A stretch of 64,000 bases of DNA from positions 1-64,000 of the forward strand of contig JBBPZV010000038.1 in the NCBI GenBank assembly GCA_038198775.1, in the 5' to 3' direction. Under the pieces are notes generated by a model. That model saw only the letters and a program-made list of their open reading frames with translations. It searched no databases and was not told the DNA's origin. The first letter of the stretch is position 1, and each line of letters begins with the position of its first letter. Below are positions 56,969 through 64,000 of the stretch, piece by piece. The translations under genes were made by a program, and so were the position numbers. This DNA is from JACCYJ01 sp038198775 (lineage in GTDB: Bacteria; Actinomycetota; Actinomycetes; Propionibacteriales; Nocardioidaceae).

Positions 56969-57057
56969 GGCCTGGCTCCGTCGTCCCGCAACGCGCGTCG
57001 AGGTGTGTGCCTCCCGACCCTCTCTCAGAAGTCGGCGGCTCGCTGGTTCGCCAGCCC

Positions 57058-58056
57058 TCACAGCCTCCGCTGCCACTCGACCATGTGGGCGACCACGCGA
57101 TAGCCGAGGACCTCGTTGACCCGCACCATGTGGGTGTTCGAGGCGGCGTTCCACGTGTCCAGCGTGCGCAGCTGCGCCTCCCGCTCTCCGAGCCAGCCGA
57201 GCATCGCGATCTTGAGCAGCAGGCCCAGCCGGTGACCGCGGTGCTCAGCCAGGACCGCTGTGTCGTACTGCCATCCCCACCAGGGCTGTTCTCGCTCGAC
57301 CGCCACCACGGTGTGCCCAACCAGCGCGCCGCCGGCCCGGTGACGCGCCGCCAGCCGGTAGAGCCGGCACCCACGTGCCCGGTGGGCTGCCTCGAACCCG
57401 CGGATCCGTGCCGGGCTGAACACCTCGTCCTCGACCTGCAGGTCGTCTGTGGGAGCGTCGTTGATGGCCGCCGTCAGGGCGACGACGTCGTCCAGCAGCT
57501 CGTCGGGCACCGACTCGGGCATGCGTACGAGCTCGTAGCCGGCCGCCCGTCGCTCCGCCGCTGCGTACTCGTCGGCGAGGCGCCGCCGGTCCACGTCAAC
57601 CAGATCGAGCCGGCGTTCGACCTCCGTCGAGGCCGGCGTCAGCTGCCTGGCGCGCAGGAACTCGACGCCGGCGGTGTCGGTGAAGCAGCCCGCGAGCACC
57701 AGGTTGCGTCCGCTGGACCTGATCGCGTCCGTGCCGGCCTCGAAGAGACGGCCACCGATCCTCCTGCGGCGAGCGGCCGGATCCACGGTCACCGCTACCG
57801 ACCCGAGGTGGGTGTTGTCCCACTCCGGAAGCCACACCTCCAGGACTCCGACGACCCGTCCGGTGCCGTCGCGATGCACCGCCACCTTCCTGGGGTCGCC
57901 GTCCCAGCCGTGAGCCAGCCAGCCGCGGAGGCTCGACACCGTCGTCGGGAGCGAGTGCGGAGCGTCGACCACGCGCGCTGCCTCGATGACCGCGACCGCG
58001 CCGTCCACGTCGCGGTCGTCGAGATGGTGGGGGTCGAGCCAGGTCAGAGCCACCAT
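57058..58056 (-). CDS. Tandem GNAT acetyltransferase
   Basis: A 332-residue protein with two GNAT folds. First: VAVHRDGTGRVVGVLEVWL and SVAVTVDPAARRRRIGGRLF (acetyl-CoA loop RRRRIGG). Second: TVVAVEREQPWWGWQYDTAV and VLAEHRGHRLGLLLKIAML (loop HRGHRLG), with WNAASNTHMVRVNEVLGY at the end, as in mycothiol-synthase-like tandem GNATs. Substrate unknown. Start ATG 58056. Confidence 0.88.
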   Translation of the reverse strand: MVALTWLDPHHLDDRDVDGAVAVIEAARVVDAPHSLPTTVSSLRGWLAHGWDGDPRKVAVHRDGTGRVVGVLEVWLPEWDNTHLGSVAVTVDPAARRRRIGGRLFEAGTDAIRSSGRNLVLAGCFTDTAGVEFLRARQLTPASTEVERRLDLVDVDRRRLADEYAAAERRAAGYELVRMPESVPDELLDDVVALTAAINDAPTDDLQVEDEVFSPARIRGFEAAHRARGCRLYRLAARHRAGGALVGHTVVAVEREQPWWGWQYDTAVLAEHRGHRLGLLLKIAMLGWLGEREAQLRTLDTWNAASNTHMVRVNEVLGYRVVAHMVEWQRRL

Positions 58057-58103
58057 GCCAGGACACCATCGGGCGGCGCCGGACGCGAAGTATTTGTTCG
58101 GCC

Positions 58104-58523
58104 TCAGCCGGCGAAGAGCTGGGACTCGTCGGCGAACGCCTTGAACTCCAGGGCGTTCCCGGCCGGGTCGAGCAGGAACATCGTCCACTGCTCACCCGGC
58201 TGGCCGGCGAAGCGCAGGTACGGCTCGATCGCGAACCGCACATCCGCCGCCCGCATCGTCTCGGCCAGCTCGTGGAACTGCGGTACTCCGAGCACCAACC
58301 CGAAGTGCGGGACCGGCACGTCTTGACCGTCCACCGAATTTCCTGCCACCGGCTGGCGGTCAGGCACCAGGTGGGTCACGAGCTGGTGCCCGTGCAGGTC
58401 CCAGTCGACCCAGTGGCTCGAGCTGCGGCCCTGCGCACAGCCGAGGACCCCGCCGTAGAAACGCCGGGCGGCGTCCAGGTCGTCGACCGGCACCGCGAGG
58501 TGGAAGCGAGGTCGCTCGGTCAC
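58104..58523 (-). CDS. VOC family (glyoxalase-like) protein
   Basis: A 139-residue vicinal-oxygen-chelate protein. HLAVPVDDLDAARRFYGGVLG is the first beta-alpha-beta unit with its metal His, VPHFGLVLGVPQFHELAE the second with His, and the final FLLDPAGNALEFKAFAD has the metal-binding Glu. It binds a metal ion and an unknown small substrate, possibly as dioxygenase or lyase. Start GTG 58523; it is 4 bases from the stop of the carboxypeptidase gene upstream. Confidence 0.9.
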   Translation of the reverse strand: MTERPRFHLAVPVDDLDAARRFYGGVLGCAQGRSSSHWVDWDLHGHQLVTHLVPDRQPVAGNSVDGQDVPVPHFGLVLGVPQFHELAETMRAADVRFAIEPYLRFAGQPGEQWTMFLLDPAGNALEFKAFADESQLFAG

Positions 58524-58527
58524 GGCG

Positions 58528-59307
58528 TCACGACGGCTGATAGCGCCGGCCGCCGAGCGAGCGCAGCAGTCCGCGCGGGGCCACCTGGGTGAGGTACCGA
58601 GCGCTCGGGCTCGAGCCGAGCTCCAAGGTGATCGCGAAGCCGTCGTGGCGGTGGTTGAACCACTGGGTCATCGTGCCGTGGCAGACACCGCCGCAGTCGA
58701 CGTGCTTGGTGGGCAGCCGCAGGTTCGCCGCCAGGCGCCGGGCCCAGCGCGGCCGCTTCGCACCGCGCGGGTCGATGCCGTGGAAGGGCTGGTGGAACGA
58801 GATGACGTAGTCGGGACTCACCCGGTCCAGGAAGCGCATGAACGCCCGCGTCTCGGGCTCCGACGCCGGGCGGGGACCGGCGTAATAGTTGCCGGTGAGC
58901 GGCTTCCAGCGGTACGGGTAGTTGCGGTTGAGGTCGACGCCGCGGGCGTTCTGACGGTCGCGGACCGCGCCGCCGTCGGGGTTGTACGTCGGCACCAGCC
59001 ACAGGTCGACTCCGCGGATAGGGTTGCCGTCGCGCAGCGTCCGCAGGGTCCGCCGGGCCGCCAGCTCGTTGCCGTGCATGCCGGCGAGGATGACCGCGGT
59101 CGTGCCGGCGCTCGGACTGCCGACGTGCCAGGCCCGGATCGGACGGTCCCGCACGCTGTGGCCCACCACTCGGACGCCGATGACCGCCGGCCGTTCCGGG
59201 CCGGTCGGCGGCCCCAAGTCGACGGCGGCGGCGGGCGCTCCCCCGGTGAGCAGCACCGCCACGACCGCGAGCGGCAACCAGCTGCGGGGGTGCACCGAAG
59301 CGATCAT
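58528..59307 (-). CDS. Secreted M14-type zinc carboxypeptidase
   Basis: A 259-residue secreted peptidase. The signal peptide is WLPLAVVAVLLTGGAPAAAV with a likely cut after AAA. Zinc ligands: HGNE (AGMHGNELAARR) and the His of VISFHQPFHGID; Arg/Asn of the substrate pocket in GVDLNRNYPYRW; the catalytic Glu in FAITLELGS. A disulfide may form in VDCGGVCHG. The gene is shorter than animal carboxypeptidases and resembles bacterial DUF2817/MpaA-like enzymes that trim peptidoglycan peptides. ATG overlaps the glycosylase stop by four bases. Confidence 0.88.
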   Translation of the reverse strand: MIASVHPRSWLPLAVVAVLLTGGAPAAAVDLGPPTGPERPAVIGVRVVGHSVRDRPIRAWHVGSPSAGTTAVILAGMHGNELAARRTLRTLRDGNPIRGVDLWLVPTYNPDGGAVRDRQNARGVDLNRNYPYRWKPLTGNYYAGPRPASEPETRAFMRFLDRVSPDYVISFHQPFHGIDPRGAKRPRWARRLAANLRLPTKHVDCGGVCHGTMTQWFNHRHDGFAITLELGSSPSARYLTQVAPRGLLRSLGGRRYQPS

Positions 59308-59879
59308 AGGCGTCGCCGTCGGGCGTGGCAGCCGCTCAGGTGGTCGTCGACCATGCCGGTCGCCTGCATCAGCGCGTACGCGGTCGTCGGGCCGACGAAC
59401 CGGAAGCCGCGCCGGCGCAGGTCCCTCGCCAAGGCCGCCGACTCCGGTGTCGTGGCCGCGACGTCATCGCTGTCCACCGGTGCGGCACCGGGCGCGGGCG
59501 CGTACGTCCACAACAGCGCCGCGAACGGCTCCTCGAGCGACACGACGGCCCGGGCGTTGGTGATCGCGGCCTCGATCTTGGCCCGGTTGCGCACGATGCC
59601 CGGATCCTTCAGCAGCCGGGCCACGTCGTCGCAGTCGTACGCCGCCACCGTGGCCGGGTCGAAGCCGGCGAACGCCTCGCGGAACGCCGGTCGCTTGCGC
59701 AGGATCGTGAGCCAGGACAGGCCGGACTGGAAGGCCTCGAGGACCAGCCGCTCGAACAGCTCGCGGTCGTTCCGGACCGGGTGGCCCCACTCGTCGTCGT
59801 GGTAGCGCCGGTAGTCAGCGGGCGCGTCCCCCCAGGGGCACCGCAGCCGGCCGTCGTCGCCTCGAACCGGCGGGCTCAC
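59304..59879 (-). CDS. tag: DNA-3-methyladenine glycosylase I (Tag)
   Basis: A 191-residue base-excision enzyme. CPWGDAPADYRRYHDDEWGHPV is the N-terminal zinc/base-binding region (Cys, and Tyr/His), then LFERLVLEAFQSGLSWLTIL with the active Glu, RKRPAFREAFAGFDP, IVRNRAKIEAAI, and FVGPTTAYALMQATGMVDDH with the zinc-binding His/Cys end. It removes 3-methyladenine. GTG 59879 overlaps the previous stop (GTGA). This is the tagA position of mycobacteria (Rv1210). Confidence 0.93.
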   Translation of the reverse strand: MSPPVRGDDGRLRCPWGDAPADYRRYHDDEWGHPVRNDRELFERLVLEAFQSGLSWLTILRKRPAFREAFAGFDPATVAAYDCDDVARLLKDPGIVRNRAKIEAAITNARAVVSLEEPFAALLWTYAPAPGAAPVDSDDVAATTPESAALARDLRRRGFRFVGPTTAYALMQATGMVDDHLSGCHARRRRL

Positions 59880-60325
59880 CTGCTCGCTTCGGACTCGATC
59901 TGCCGCTTCAGCCGTTGCAGCGCCCACCCGAAGCCGGCCCGGAGCAGCGGATGGCCGAGCCGCCACAGCGCCGGAGACGCCGGACCGCCCGGCACCTGGA
60001 TCCGCTCCCACCAGGTGAACCGCGTCCCGGCGGCGACGGGCTCGACGTAGAACGCGCCGACGCCGTGGACCCACCGGCCGGTGTGCAGGACCTCGCACCG
60101 GTGGGGGGGATCCCAGGACGTGACCGTCATGGGATCGGCGAGGGCGAGGGGTCCGACGCCGGTACGGCCCAGCAGCCGCTCCCCCAAGGCGTGCTGAGGG
60201 CCGGGCAGCCGCCGAATCGTCGTCATCGGCATCCAGTCGCCCTGCGTCTCCCACGCCGTCACCGTGTCCCAGACCCGCAACGGGTCGGCGTCGATGTCGA
60301 CGCTGACGCTGAACTCACCCTGCAT
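59876..60325 (-). CDS. SRPBCC family protein
   Basis: A 149-residue protein of the polyketide-cyclase/START-like fold. MQGEFSVSVDIDADPLRVWD opens it, TAWETQGDWMPMTTIRRL and the strand pair GAFYVEPVAAGTRFTWWER follow, and a long C-terminal helix ends it (RAGFGWALQRLKRQIESE). ATG 60325 is chosen because the fold begins there. It is coupled to tag downstream. Role unknown. Confidence 0.85.
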   Translation of the reverse strand: MQGEFSVSVDIDADPLRVWDTVTAWETQGDWMPMTTIRRLPGPQHALGERLLGRTGVGPLALADPMTVTSWDPPHRCEVLHTGRWVHGVGAFYVEPVAAGTRFTWWERIQVPGGPASPALWRLGHPLLRAGFGWALQRLKRQIESEASR

Positions 60326-60638
60326 GGCGGCCCTCCTCGCGCAGCGGTGAGGTGACGTCGTCGCGGGCCCGCAGGCTGGGCCCCGGCCCCTGCTCCCGCG
60401 CGGCCATCTCGGCCTGCAGGCGCGCCAGGAACGCATCCACCTCGCCCATGCGGTACCCGCGGGCGGCGGTCGTGAACCGTACCGCGGCCAGGTCGTCGGA
60501 GCGCAGCGGGCGGCCGGCGGGGATCATCACGTCGCGGCCGTCGTCGTAGGCCGGGCGCATCGCGGCGCCGCGAGCCACCGCGAGCACGACCACGCCGGAC
60601 ACCAGCACGACAACCACGATGACGAGCAACCAGGTCAC
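60315..60638 (-). CDS. DivIVA-domain membrane-anchored protein
   Basis: A 107-residue protein with one N-terminal membrane helix (WLLVIVVVVLVSGVVVLAVA) and a short DivIVA-like unit in the cytoplasm: RPLRSDDLAAVRFTTAARGYRMGEVDAFLARLQ, quoted here in parts as FTTAARGYRMGEVDAFL, the conserved GY...EVD motif. DivIVA-type proteins sense membrane curvature at poles and septa. It starts with GTG 60638 and overlaps the SRPBCC gene by 11 bases. Confidence 0.85.
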   Translation of the reverse strand: MTWLLVIVVVVLVSGVVVLAVARGAAMRPAYDDGRDVMIPAGRPLRSDDLAAVRFTTAARGYRMGEVDAFLARLQAEMAAREQGPGPSLRARDDVTSPLREEGRHAG

Positions 60639-60656
60639 GTCGTCGATCGTGCCACG

Positions 60657-61412
60657 TCAACCGTGCTCTGCCACCGCCAGCTGCAAGATCGCCACCACCT
60701 CGTCGACGTCGTCGGTGACGCGGATCAGGTCGGCGTCGGCGGTCGAGATGTTCCCAGCGTCGAGCACGCTGCCGCGCAACCAGCTCACCAGCCCGGCCCA
60801 GTACGCCGAGCCGAGACAGACGATCGGGAACGAGGTCACCTTCTGCGTCTGCACCAGGGTCACCGCCTCGAACAGCTCGTCGAGGGTTCCCATGCCGCCG
60901 GGCAGCACGACGAAGCCCTGGGCGTACTTCACGAACATCGTCTTGCGGGCGAAGAAGTAGCGGAAGTTGATCCCGACGTCCACCCACTGGTTGAGACCGG
61001 CCTCGAACGGCAGCTCGATCCCCAGCCCGACCGAGGTGCCACCGGCTTCGCTGGCGCCCTTGTTCGCCGCCTCCATGGCCCCGGGACCGCCCCCGGTGAT
61101 CACCGCGAACCCCGCTTCCACGAGCCGGCGCCCGAGCAGCTCGGCGAGTGCGTACGCGGGGTCCTCGGGGCGGGTCCGGGCGCTGCCGAAGACGCTGACC
61201 GCCGGGCCCAGCTCGGCGAGCGCCCCGAACCCCTCGACGAACTCCGCCTGGATGCGCAGCACCCGCCACGGGTCGGTGTGGACCCAGTCGGAAGGCCCCC
61301 TGGTGTCGAGCAGCCGCTGGTCGGTGGTGCTGCGAGGCACATGGAAGCCACGCAGGACCACCGGACCGTGCATCGACTCGCGCGGGAGCTCCCCGTCAGC
61401 GGGGTCCGTCAT
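60657..61412 (-). CDS. LOG family protein (TIGR00730), phosphoribohydrolase
   Basis: A 251-residue LOG-type enzyme. VSVFGSARTRPEDPAYALA, the phosphate-loop GFAVITGGGPGAMEAANKGA, and VLPGGMGTLDELFEAVTLVQ with the catalytic PGGxGTxxE are present. Such proteins release the base from (cytokinin or AMP-type) riboside monophosphates. The 70-residue N-terminal extension with RGPSDWVHTDPWRVL is common in actinobacterial members near dapE (Rv1205-Rv1206 area). Confidence 0.9.
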   Translation of the reverse strand: MTDPADGELPRESMHGPVVLRGFHVPRSTTDQRLLDTRGPSDWVHTDPWRVLRIQAEFVEGFGALAELGPAVSVFGSARTRPEDPAYALAELLGRRLVEAGFAVITGGGPGAMEAANKGASEAGGTSVGLGIELPFEAGLNQWVDVGINFRYFFARKTMFVKYAQGFVVLPGGMGTLDELFEAVTLVQTQKVTSFPIVCLGSAYWAGLVSWLRGSVLDAGNISTADADLIRVTDDVDEVVAILQLAVAEHG

Positions 61413-61418
61413 GGCACC

Positions 61419-62498
61419 TCAACCGAGCCAGCGGCGCATGGTGTCCTCGCAGTGGCGCAGCTGTGCCACCGCAACGTGCTCATCCTGCGTGTGCGCCAGC
61501 GACGCGTCGCCTGGTCCGAAGTTCACCGCGGGAACACCGAGGGCGCTGAACCTCGACACGTCGGTCCACCCGAACTTCGGCGAGACCTCACCGCCTACCG
61601 CCGTCACGAAGTCGGCGGCCGCCGGACGGTCCAGCCCGGGCAGCGCACCGGGCGCGGAGTCGCGCAGCACGACCTCGAAGCCGTCGAACACCTCACGCAA
61701 GTGGCCGTACGCCGCCGACTCGTCGCGGTCGGGCGCGAACCGGTAGTTGACGCTCACCTGGCACCGGTCGGGCAGCACGTTGCCGGCTACACCACCGCTG
61801 ATGGCGACCGCGTTCAACCCCTCGCGGTAGGTCAGCCCGTCGATCACCGGCGTCCGCGGTCGGTAGTCGCGCAACCGCTCCAGCACCGGCGTCGCAGCAT
61901 GGATGGCGTTGCGGCCCATCCACGCCCGGGCGGTGTGGGCTCGGACACCGGAGGTGGTGACGTCGACGCGCATCGTGCCCTGGCAGCCCCCCTCGACCAC
62001 CGCGTTGCTCGGCTCCATCAGGATCGCGAAGTCGGCCGCGACCAGCTCCGGCCGGTCGGTCGCCACCCGGCCCAGCCCGTTGTGCTCCGCCTCGACCTCC
62101 TCGCACTCGTAGAAGATGTACGTCACGTCGCGGGCCGGCTGCGGAAGCGTGGCAGCCAGCCGCAGCGCGACCGCGACGCCCCCCTTCATGTCGCACGAGC
62201 CGAGCCCGTACAACGTCTCACCGACCAACCGAGCCGGGAGGTTCGCGTTGACCGGCACGGTGTCCAGGTGGCCCGCGATCACCACCCGCTCCGCGCGCCC
62301 GAGGTCGGTACGGGCTGCCACCGTGTTGCCCTCGCGCTCGACCCGCAGGTGCGCGCAGGGTTCGAGGGCGGCGGCCACGGCATCGGCGATGGCGGTCTCC
62401 TCGTGGCTGACCGACTCGATGTCGACCAACGCCGCCGTCAGCGAGACGACATCGGCCGACAGGTCCAGAGGCGAGCCGGTGGCGGACACGGTCGTCAT
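61419..62498 (-). CDS. dapE: Succinyl-diaminopimelate desuccinylase DapE
   Basis: A 359-residue zinc peptidase-fold enzyme that removes succinate from N-succinyl-LL-diaminopimelate, in lysine and cell-wall synthesis. VVIAGHLDTVPV (metal His), GLGSCDMKGGVA (bridging Asp), FYECEEVEAEHNGLG (catalytic Glu), ILMEPSN and FGPGDASLAHTQDE give the M20 signature. It reads away from dapD, which acts one step before; a gene of unknown function lies between. ATG 62498. Confidence 0.92.
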   Translation of the reverse strand: MTTVSATGSPLDLSADVVSLTAALVDIESVSHEETAIADAVAAALEPCAHLRVEREGNTVAARTDLGRAERVVIAGHLDTVPVNANLPARLVGETLYGLGSCDMKGGVAVALRLAATLPQPARDVTYIFYECEEVEAEHNGLGRVATDRPELVAADFAILMEPSNAVVEGGCQGTMRVDVTTSGVRAHTARAWMGRNAIHAATPVLERLRDYRPRTPVIDGLTYREGLNAVAISGGVAGNVLPDRCQVSVNYRFAPDRDESAAYGHLREVFDGFEVVLRDSAPGALPGLDRPAAADFVTAVGGEVSPKFGWTDVSRFSALGVPAVNFGPGDASLAHTQDEHVAVAQLRHCEDTMRRWLG

Positions 62499-62545
62499 TG
62501 TGTCGTGCCCGACCAGGTGACGCCCAAGCGGTCAGGTGCGAGGCT

Positions 62546-63607
62546 ATGGTCGTGCCGAGCAGCCCGAGCGACGCCACCACGCTCGCTCACACCCATGGCA
62601 CCCGCCTGGTCCGGCTGGCACACCTGCTGCAAGCGCCCGACCCGGAGGGCGCCGCGGCGGACGCGCTGGCGTCGGTGCTGCTGGCCGCCCGGCGCGGTGA
62701 TGCCCACGACCAGTTGCTCGCCGCCGCCCGTGTGGTGGGGTCGTACGGGCAGCCACCGGTGCGCGACGACGGGCGGCTCGAGGGCTGGCTCGACCGCGCC
62801 GAGACCGCGCCGTACGACGTCGACCTCACCGTGCTGTCCGCTGCCACGAGCCGCCACCTGGAGCTTCAGCGCCGCCGGCGCCGCACCACCCGCCGCCGGG
62901 TCGCCGCCGCTGCCCTCGTCGCCGCCGGGCTCGTCGGGGTTGCCGTGGCGTGGCCCCAGGGCGACCCGCCTGCCAGCGGCTGGCAGGTCGAGACGGCTGT
63001 TGGCCGGTTCCCGCACTGGGGGTTCCCCGACGATCAAAACGATCGGTCGTCGGCCCCCCCGACGCTGCCCCCGGCGGCTTCGCTACCCGCCTCGCAGCGT
63101 CAGGCCCACGACGTCCGGCTCTTCGAGGTGGTCCTGGACGGTCGCGCGCACAACATCTTGCTCACCACCTTGTCCGGTGTCCCCGCCGACATGCTGGCGA
63201 TCGCCTGCACGACCGTGGACACGGGTACCCCGGCGATCTGCATCGTCACGCTGCCGACCCGCACGGCGCTGCGGGACGCGCCGCCGAGCTCGCTCACCGA
63301 CGTCCTCGAGCTGCCGCGCCGGCACCGGGTCGCCCGCGAGTCGGTGCCCTCGGTGCTGCGTGCGCCGACCGTGGACGGGCTGTTCGGGCGAACCCTCACG
63401 CTCGACGTGACCTCGGCCAGGGCGCACTCCATGCTCGTGACCTACACCGATGGCTCGCAGTTGCTCGGCACCCGGTACCACCCGGGGGACTGGAAGGTCG
63501 CGCTGTTCGCGGCGATCAACACCGACGTGCTCCCCGCACAGGTCGCGTACCTGGCCCGGGACGGCTCCCCGCTCGCCGAGCGCTCCTTCTACACCGCCAC
63601 GCCCTGA
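62546..63607 (+). CDS. Membrane protein of unknown function between dapE and dapD
   Basis: A 353-residue protein without a known domain. The first 110 residues form a cytoplasmic helical part (RLVRLAHLLQAPDPEGA, AADALASVLLAARRGDAHDQLLAAA). A very basic stretch (RRRRTTRRRVAA) precedes one membrane helix (AALVAAGLVGVAVAW), and the rest is extracytoplasmic, with strands such as HDVRLFEVVLDGRAHNILLTTL and SMLVTYTDGSQLLGTRYHP and a Pro-rich linker. The N-terminal part hints at a sigma-factor-like or anti-sigma arrangement, but no motif supports it. ATG 62546. Confidence 0.75.
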   Translation: MVVPSSPSDATTLAHTHGTRLVRLAHLLQAPDPEGAAADALASVLLAARRGDAHDQLLAAARVVGSYGQPPVRDDGRLEGWLDRAETAPYDVDLTVLSAATSRHLELQRRRRRTTRRRVAAAALVAAGLVGVAVAWPQGDPPASGWQVETAVGRFPHWGFPDDQNDRSSAPPTLPPAASLPASQRQAHDVRLFEVVLDGRAHNILLTTLSGVPADMLAIACTTVDTGTPAICIVTLPTRTALRDAPPSSLTDVLELPRRHRVARESVPSVLRAPTVDGLFGRTLTLDVTSARAHSMLVTYTDGSQLLGTRYHPGDWKVALFAAINTDVLPAQVAYLARDGSPLAERSFYTATP

Positions 63608-63629
63608 GGTCGCCGGTAGCGTTGTCGGC

Positions 63630-64000
63630 ATGACGAGCGCTTGGGGCTTCGGGCTGGTCACGGTCTCCGACGGGGTCGTGCTCGACACCTGGTACCCGGC
63701 CCCGCGGCTCGGTGCGCCCGCGACGGCCGCAGCGCCGGCGCCGCTGCTCGCACTCGCCGGGGACGACGACGTACGCGGGGTCAGCCGGAGCGTCGTCCGC
63801 ACGGTCCTCGACGACCTCGACCTCCCACCGGCCGACGGCCCCGACGCGTACCTGCGGCTGCACCTGCTCTCGCACCGGCTGGTGCGCCCGCACGGGTTGA
63901 GCCTCGAGGGCAGCTTCGAGGTGCTGGCCACCGTGGCGTGGACGTCGCTGGGCCCCTGCGCGGTGGACGGCCTCGAAAGGACCCGGATGCGGGCCCGGGC
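63630..64000 (+). CDS. dapD: Tetrahydrodipicolinate N-succinyltransferase DapD (partial)
   Basis: The first 123 codons of the actinobacterial DapD, cut by the window end. LDTWYPAPRLG, GVSRSVVRTVLDDLDLPPAD and YLRLHLLSHRLVRPHGLSLEG are close to M. tuberculosis DapD, the last being the most conserved part of its N-terminal domain, and WTSLGPCAVDGLERTR leads to the left-handed beta-helix domain outside the window. It uses succinyl-CoA in the lysine/diaminopimelate pathway. ATG 63630. Confidence 0.92.
   Translation, partial: MTSAWGFGLVTVSDGVVLDTWYPAPRLGAPATAAAPAPLLALAGDDDVRGVSRSVVRTVLDDLDLPPADGPDAYLRLHLLSHRLVRPHGLSLEGSFEVLATVAWTSLGPCAVDGLERTRMRAR

Overview
The window is very GC-rich DNA with frequent GTG starts and strong strand-overlap coupling. 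WhiB, mycoredoxin, AdnAB, the actinobacterial type of DapD and several actinobacteria-only DUF families place it in an actinomycete chromosome. Gene order across much of it recalls two separate Mycobacterium tuberculosis neighbourhoods, Rv3193c-Rv3214 and Rv1201c-Rv1232c, so a relative of the mycobacterial/frankial branches is likely; the genus cannot be fixed from this sequence.

Layout. (1) 1-5.8 kb is an accessory, decaying stretch. It holds an IS630 transposase end with a frameshift, remnants of a thioredoxin-reductase-like enzyme, an SDR reductase and a SAM methyltransferase, three small intact stress/cyclase-fold genes, and an intact two-ORF IS3-type element. It ends at an initiator tRNA-Met gene. 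(2) 6-13.2 kb: UPF0182 membrane protein, PPA1309 protein, PDZ-Lon protease, MoaE, a DUF2342 zincin-like protein and a YgjP-like peptidase. (3) 13.2-13.6 kb is non-coding and carries a cluster of DnaA-box-like sites. (4) 13.6-28 kb: ABC1 kinase, a sulfotransferase-like protein, whiB7 with an attenuator-type leader, uvrD2, mycoredoxin, NudC, a nucleoside phosphorylase, the adnA-adnB helicase-nuclease operon and an alkyltransferase-like protein; this is a DNA-repair and antibiotic/redox-stress neighbourhood. (5) 28-38.4 kb: MoeZ, DUF3107, RhlE helicase, MarC/PHP genes, a phosphatase/MaoC pair and other housekeeping genes. (6) 38.4-46.2 kb: lipoprotein, acyl-CoA dehydrogenase, then three sulfotransferase-type genes, one fused to a glycosyltransferase, and a CitE-like lyase. 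(7) 46.3-50.7 kb: EamA transporter, acetyltransferase, DUF222/HNH protein, PhzF. (8) 50.7-55.6 kb: CBS/MgtE-N protein, DUF1003, Mrp, TatB, SigE, O-methyltransferase, DUF3117. (9) 55.7-64 kb: enoyl-CoA hydratase, DenV-like protein, GNAT, VOC, carboxypeptidase, 3-methyladenine glycosylase, LOG protein, DapE, an unknown membrane protein and the start of DapD (lysine/peptidoglycan precursor synthesis).

Points most worth following up are the sulfotransferase/glycosyltransferase locus at 40.4-45.2 kb, with a related gene at 15.2 kb, the whiB7 leader, the ectopic DnaA-box cluster and a 62-bp nested palindrome at 46.3 kb. Domain calls rest on motif recognition by eye; no database search was possible.
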